Of a stretch of 41,471 nt of DNA, positions 41,253 to 41,471 are shown piece by piece. The DNA is taken from NCBI GenBank assembly GCA_024226335.1, contig JAAELY010000183.1, positions 1 through 41,471 of the forward strand. Direction: 5' to 3'. How positions within the stretch are numbered: the stretch's first letter is position 1; each line of letters starts with the position of its first letter. The translations under genes and the position numbers were made by a program. The stretch comes from a bacterium. GTDB lineage: Bacteria > Myxococcota_A > UBA9160 > SZUA-336. The notes under the pieces were generated by a model. The model was given only the letters and a program-made list of their open reading frames with translations. It made no database searches and was not told the DNA's origin.

Positions 41253-41471
41253 GTGTCTACCGGTGAGCCTCTCGAAAGAGCCGAACAAAGAGAGGATGCC
41301 GGAGTGCTGGAGGCGAGGACCGTGAAATCCAAGTCGGCGGCGATCGCCATCTTGATTGGGGTCGCCTTCTATAGCGGGGCGAAGCTTGGATGGGCTCTGA
41401 GTCTACCGCCCGATCACATCGCAACGTTCTGGCCACCCAATACGTTCGTTCTTGCTGCACTCCTACTGACG
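41253..41471 (+). CDS. MASE1-domain sensor protein, N-terminus only (3' truncated)
   Basis: The frame is open to the right edge. Beginning with a hydrophobic segment (SAAIAILIGVAFYSGAKLGWAL), it continues SLPPDHIATFWPPNTFVLAALLL, the hallmark first part of the MASE1 integral-membrane sensory domain that precedes histidine kinase, diguanylate cyclase or EAL outputs. The output domain is outside the window. The start is ambiguous: GTG at 41253 (GGAG 5 nt upstream), GTG at 41304 (AGAGGA about 7 nt upstream) or GTG at 41322 (GGAGG upstream). MASE1 alignments would favour one of the later two. Confidence 0.72.
   Translation, partial: MSTGEPLERAEQREDAGVLEARTVKSKSAAIAILIGVAFYSGAKLGWALSLPPDHIATFWPPNTFVLAALLLT

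Noticed and set aside
40814-41350. 178-residue minus-strand open frame
   Set aside because: No family motif, biased Arg/Ser/Gly composition, no ribosome-binding site, and antisense to the MASE1 start; it lies in decayed intergenic DNA.
1-41471. CRISPR arrays, tRNA/rRNA genes, intact transposases, phage or toxin-antitoxin and defence genes
   Set aside because: None seen by reading: no regularly spaced repeats, no CCA-ended cloverleaf region, and no transposase or integrase motif in the supported reading frames.

Overview
The window is about 41.5 kb of GC-rich (hand-counted rows mostly near 60%), densely packed bacterial chromosome with no rRNA, tRNA, CRISPR array, intact insertion sequence or phage gene that I can recognise. 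Gene content suggests an uncultured environmental bacterium of the former Deltaproteobacteria (Myxococcota / Desulfobacterota / Binatota type). The pointers are an LL-diaminopimelate aminotransferase, many acyl-CoA dehydrogenases and luciferase-like monooxygenases, a DUF4124 protein, and C-terminal sorting-signal-like tails. This placement is inference from gene repertoire only.

Layout. 1-3.7 kb: the 3' end of a beta-lactamase-fold serine hydrolase with a C-terminal anchor tail, then on the minus strand an NADP-type glutamate dehydrogenase of clearly lower GC, and an alpha/beta hydrolase fused to a polytopic membrane domain but split by an 8-base G homopolymer. 3.7-6.7 kb: a three-gene plus-strand operon (D-threonine-aldolase-like PLP enzyme, NAD(P)-binding epimerase-like protein, membrane protein). 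6.6-9.2 kb: a minus-strand operon with ATGA overlaps (acyl-CoA dehydrogenase, stand-alone 5'-3' exonuclease, CDP-alcohol phosphatidyltransferase). 9.4-20.4 kb: plus-strand housekeeping genes (DUF4124 membrane protein, RNase D, aminopeptidase P, acetyl-CoA synthetase, M23 peptidase, MutY, Smr protein, chorismate synthase, CvpA-like protein). 20.4-24.2 kb: DUF4079 protein, PAS protein, CinA-type protein, CbiX and DapL. 24.2-28.6 kb: LLM oxidoreductase divergent from an AraC regulator, a short PEP-CTERM-like secreted protein and an M20 peptidase.

28.6-40.3 kb is a coherent catabolic island. A TetR regulator and an LLM oxidoreductase lie on the minus strand. Divergent from them is a ten-gene plus-strand operon: enoyl-CoA isomerase/hydratase, zinc alcohol dehydrogenase, double-hotdog thioesterase, MaoC hydratase, paired alpha/beta acyl-CoA dehydrogenases, alpha/beta hydrolase, carboxymuconolactone-decarboxylase-like protein, second MaoC-like protein and acyl-CoA ligase. 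Together they could activate a carboxylic acid to its CoA ester, oxidise it, hydrate it and cleave it; the substrate cannot be read from sequence, but the paired dehydrogenases and double-hotdog hydratases resemble steroid side-chain or bulky cyclic/branched acid catabolism. A perfect 9-6-9 palindrome between the TetR gene and the operon is a probable operator. The last kilobase is decayed DNA carrying a shredded glutathionyl-hydroquinone reductase pseudogene and the first codons of a MASE1-domain sensor.

The most striking non-coding signal is a recurring extended -10-like element (TGCTARNNT) 6-7 nt upstream of start codons that lack a Shine-Dalgarno sequence, suggesting leaderless transcripts. 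At 3699-3708 it is a perfect palindrome placed exactly 6 nt from both divergent start codons.
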